Notes under the pieces: model-generated
Told to the model about the DNA's origin: nothing
Database searches by the model: none
What the model saw: only the letters and a program-made list of their open reading frames with translations
Assembly (NCBI GenBank): GCA_016302525.1
Contig: JAEDNJ010000097.1
Location: 1-6,104, forward strand
DNA: 6,104 nt
Direction of reading: 5' to 3'
Source of the DNA: Phascolarctobacterium sp.
GTDB lineage: Bacteria; Bacillota; Negativicutes; Acidaminococcales; Acidaminococcaceae
Position numbers and translations under genes: made by a program
In this document: positions 5,223-6,104 of the stretch, piece by piece
Position numbering within the stretch: the first letter of the stretch is position 1
How the letters are laid out: the number at the start of each line of letters is the position of its first letter

Positions 5223-5487
5223 AGCGTGGAATAAAAGACAAAACAAGAAAAGCACGGTTACTATCAGCAGTCCTGAAAAGGCTGCTGATACTGTGCATTA
5301 TGTTAGTTTTGAGGACTGGGTAGCCAATATGGAGGATTTTGGCTCGACAATACTCCTGCCAGCGGTCAAAGATATGATTATTCGTAGTTGGTGGCTAAAC
5401 CACCGCAAACAAGCCATAGAGCTTAGGTTGGCAAATAGCAAGCATGAGCAAAAAGTGTGGCTGGGAAGAGGTGCTGGAAATGAATAG
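5212..5487 (+). CDS. Unknown 91-residue phage protein
   Basis: This 91-residue protein is not recognised. I chose ATG 5212 because GAGGA at 5202-5206 stands five bases upstream; earlier in-frame starts (TTG 5179, ATG 5191) have no such site. The N-terminus is very basic (KNKAWNKRQNKK). The middle, VHYVSFEDWVANMEDFGS (28-45), is acidic and aromatic, followed by a helix around LLPAVKDMIIRSWWLNHRKQ (48-67). No cysteine, membrane segment or catalytic motif is present. It overlaps the broken upstream gene by 11 bases and the next gene by 8 bases (ATGAATAG). It is the only intact gene here ending in TAG. A small regulatory or inhibitor protein is possible, but nothing shows it. Confidence 0.6.
   Translation: MKNKAWNKRQNKKSTVTISSPEKAADTVHYVSFEDWVANMEDFGSTILLPAVKDMIIRSWWLNHRKQAIELRLANSKHEQKVWLGRGAGNE
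5252..5296 (+). other. Long imperfect hairpin inside the 91-residue gene
   Basis: TATCAGCAG (5262-5270) and CTGCTGATA (5282-5290) form a perfect 9-bp stem, which extends inward by a U-G and a C-G pair to a 7-base loop. Outside an internal loop, GCAC (5252-5255) pairs with GTGC (5293-5296). It is not followed by a U-tract, so it is not an intrinsic terminator. It lies about 40 bases after the start codon and could affect translation or RNA processing. Confidence 0.45.
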
Positions 5488-6007
5488 AAAAGATGTAATA
5501 AATGCTGCAAATCTGCTTAAAAAGTATTGCTGTGATAGCGAAGATTGCCGTGACTGTATGTTTTCACAAAACTCTTATTTTTGTAGGCTTGCCTCTTATC
5601 CCGGTAGATGGGAACTCCCTGAAACGGAATGCAATGAGACTGCTAATAGCGCTAATGAGCGAATTGCTGACCTGCATAGAGAAATTGAGCTTAGAGACCG
5701 CAAGCTTGAAGAGTTAGAGCAGCAGCTTGCTATTAAAGATGATATACTCCGTAAGCAGGCCGTTATGATTACATATTTGGAAGGAAAACGCTTTGAATGG
5801 CACGTTGCTGATGAAAAACCTGAAAAGGACGGCTGGTATTTGTGTGCTGCTTATTTTTCCTTAGGTGGCGGCAAGGGCAGCCAGTATATTTATACTCCCC
5901 TATATTTTAGTAATTCGAGCTGGCCAGTGCCCTTTGCAGAACAATTTCAATTTATGGCCTGGGCAGAAATACCGGACTTCAAGGTTGAGTGGACTAAAAA
6001 TGATTGA
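5480..6007 (+). CDS. Cysteine-rich, coiled-coil protein with DUF551-like C-terminus
   Basis: This is a 175-residue protein from ATG 5480, chosen because GGAAGAGG (5464-5471) is eight bases upstream; the in-frame ATG at 5444 has no good site and would add 12 residues. Three parts are visible. The N-terminus (1-50) has C17, C18, C23, C26 and C35 in a pattern like YCCDSEDCRDCMF...YFCRL, a small metal-binding module seen in many phage proteins. Residues 56-98 form a charged coiled coil (REIELRDRKLEELEQQL). The C-terminus (106-170) has FEWHVADEKPEKDGWYL, then aromatic strands, then FMAWAEIP (158-165), the pattern of DUF551-like phage proteins (W...P..dGwYL ... v..WaeiP). Function of DUF551 is unknown. 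It overlaps both neighbours by eight bases, suggesting coupled translation. Confidence 0.7.
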   Translation: MNRKDVINAANLLKKYCCDSEDCRDCMFSQNSYFCRLASYPGRWELPETECNETANSANERIADLHREIELRDRKLEELEQQLAIKDDILRKQAVMITYLEGKRFEWHVADEKPEKDGWYLCAAYFSLGGGKGSQYIYTPLYFSNSSWPVPFAEQFQFMAWAEIPDFKVEWTKND

Positions 6008-6092
6008 TAGAGTAATTGAACTACTTATAGGCTTTCACCTTGGCTTTGCTATAGCACTGGTGCTGGTAAAATATGGCATTATTAAGAGGTAA
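6000..6092 (+). CDS. 30-residue single-pass membrane peptide
   Basis: The ORF encodes MIDRVIELLIGFHLGFAIAL plus a short VLVKYGIIKR tail. Residues 5-23 are a clear hydrophobic helix, bounded by Asp/Arg before and Lys/Arg after, so a one-pass inner-membrane peptide is likely. The start overlaps the upstream stop in ATGATTGA, the same eight-base overlap as at 5480-5487, which supports it as a real gene. The ribosome binding site is weak (GAG about 10 bases upstream), so translation may depend on coupling. Such peptides are frequent in phage early regions; no function can be assigned. Confidence 0.5.
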   Translation: MIDRVIELLIGFHLGFAIALVLVKYGIIKR

Positions 6093-6104
6093 AGCTTGGG
6101 GAAT

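Noticed and set aside
4661..5479. Recurring GGTGCTGGAA at 4661-4670 and 5470-5479 near gene junctions
   Set aside because: Ten bases of identity made of common Val-Leu-Glu or Gly-Ala-Gly codons with a ribosome binding site nearby; flanks do not extend the match, so chance is the simpler explanation.
5865..5999. A long upstream extension of the membrane peptide frame to 5865
   Set aside because: The extension lies wholly inside the DUF551-like coding region in another frame and has no supported start; only the part from ATG 6000 looks real.

Overview
The window reads as an early or accessory gene block of a bacteriophage or prophage (less likely a conjugative element) from a Gram-positive-type anaerobe of the Bacillota. 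Negativicutes or Clostridia are possible hosts, but the sequence alone cannot fix the taxon. The reasons are the all-forward layout, tight ATGA/TAATG overlaps, strong purine-rich ribosome binding sites, moderate GC, and a set of families typical of Bacillota phages: PcfK-like, PcfJ-like, DUF3102, a Lar-like protein, a DUF551-like protein and several small zinc-ribbon proteins. There is no integrase, terminase, structural gene, polymerase, tRNA, CRISPR array or insertion sequence in the window.

Layout. Positions 1-71 are a leader with a possible extended -10 element, repeated TACCA motifs and a 7-bp stem that covers part of the first ribosome binding site. A helix-turn-helix plus zinc-ribbon protein (72-710) is followed by a small zinc-ribbon protein (707-1015), a PcfK-like protein (1015-1428), a PcfJ-like protein (1441-3081) and a DUF3102 coiled-coil protein (3078-4160). 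A protein with a seven-fold glycine-every-fourth-residue motif (4157-4690) comes next. The 3' third holds a Lar-like small protein (4662-4940), a broken small gene (4981-5222), an unknown 91-residue protein (5212-5487), a cysteine-rich/coiled-coil/DUF551-like protein (5480-6007) and a 30-residue membrane peptide (6000-6092). No terminator and no second clear promoter were seen, so this looks like one polycistronic unit that continues to the right.

The most striking structure is a 78-bp direct repeat (703-780 and 4153-4230, 76 of 78 identical). It gives two otherwise unrelated genes the same first 24 residues apart from one position. The repeats flank the PcfK-PcfJ-DUF3102 block, so a crossover between them would remove exactly 3450 bp and leave one intact, correctly overlapped gene. 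The second notable item is the decayed gene at 4981-5222. It has a perfect ribosome binding site, but its protein-like frame is reached only after a one-base frameshift and is then interrupted by an in-frame TAG. How the genes work together is not known. The number of zinc ribbons and the helix-turn-helix protein suggest nucleic-acid-related or host-takeover roles, which is inference.
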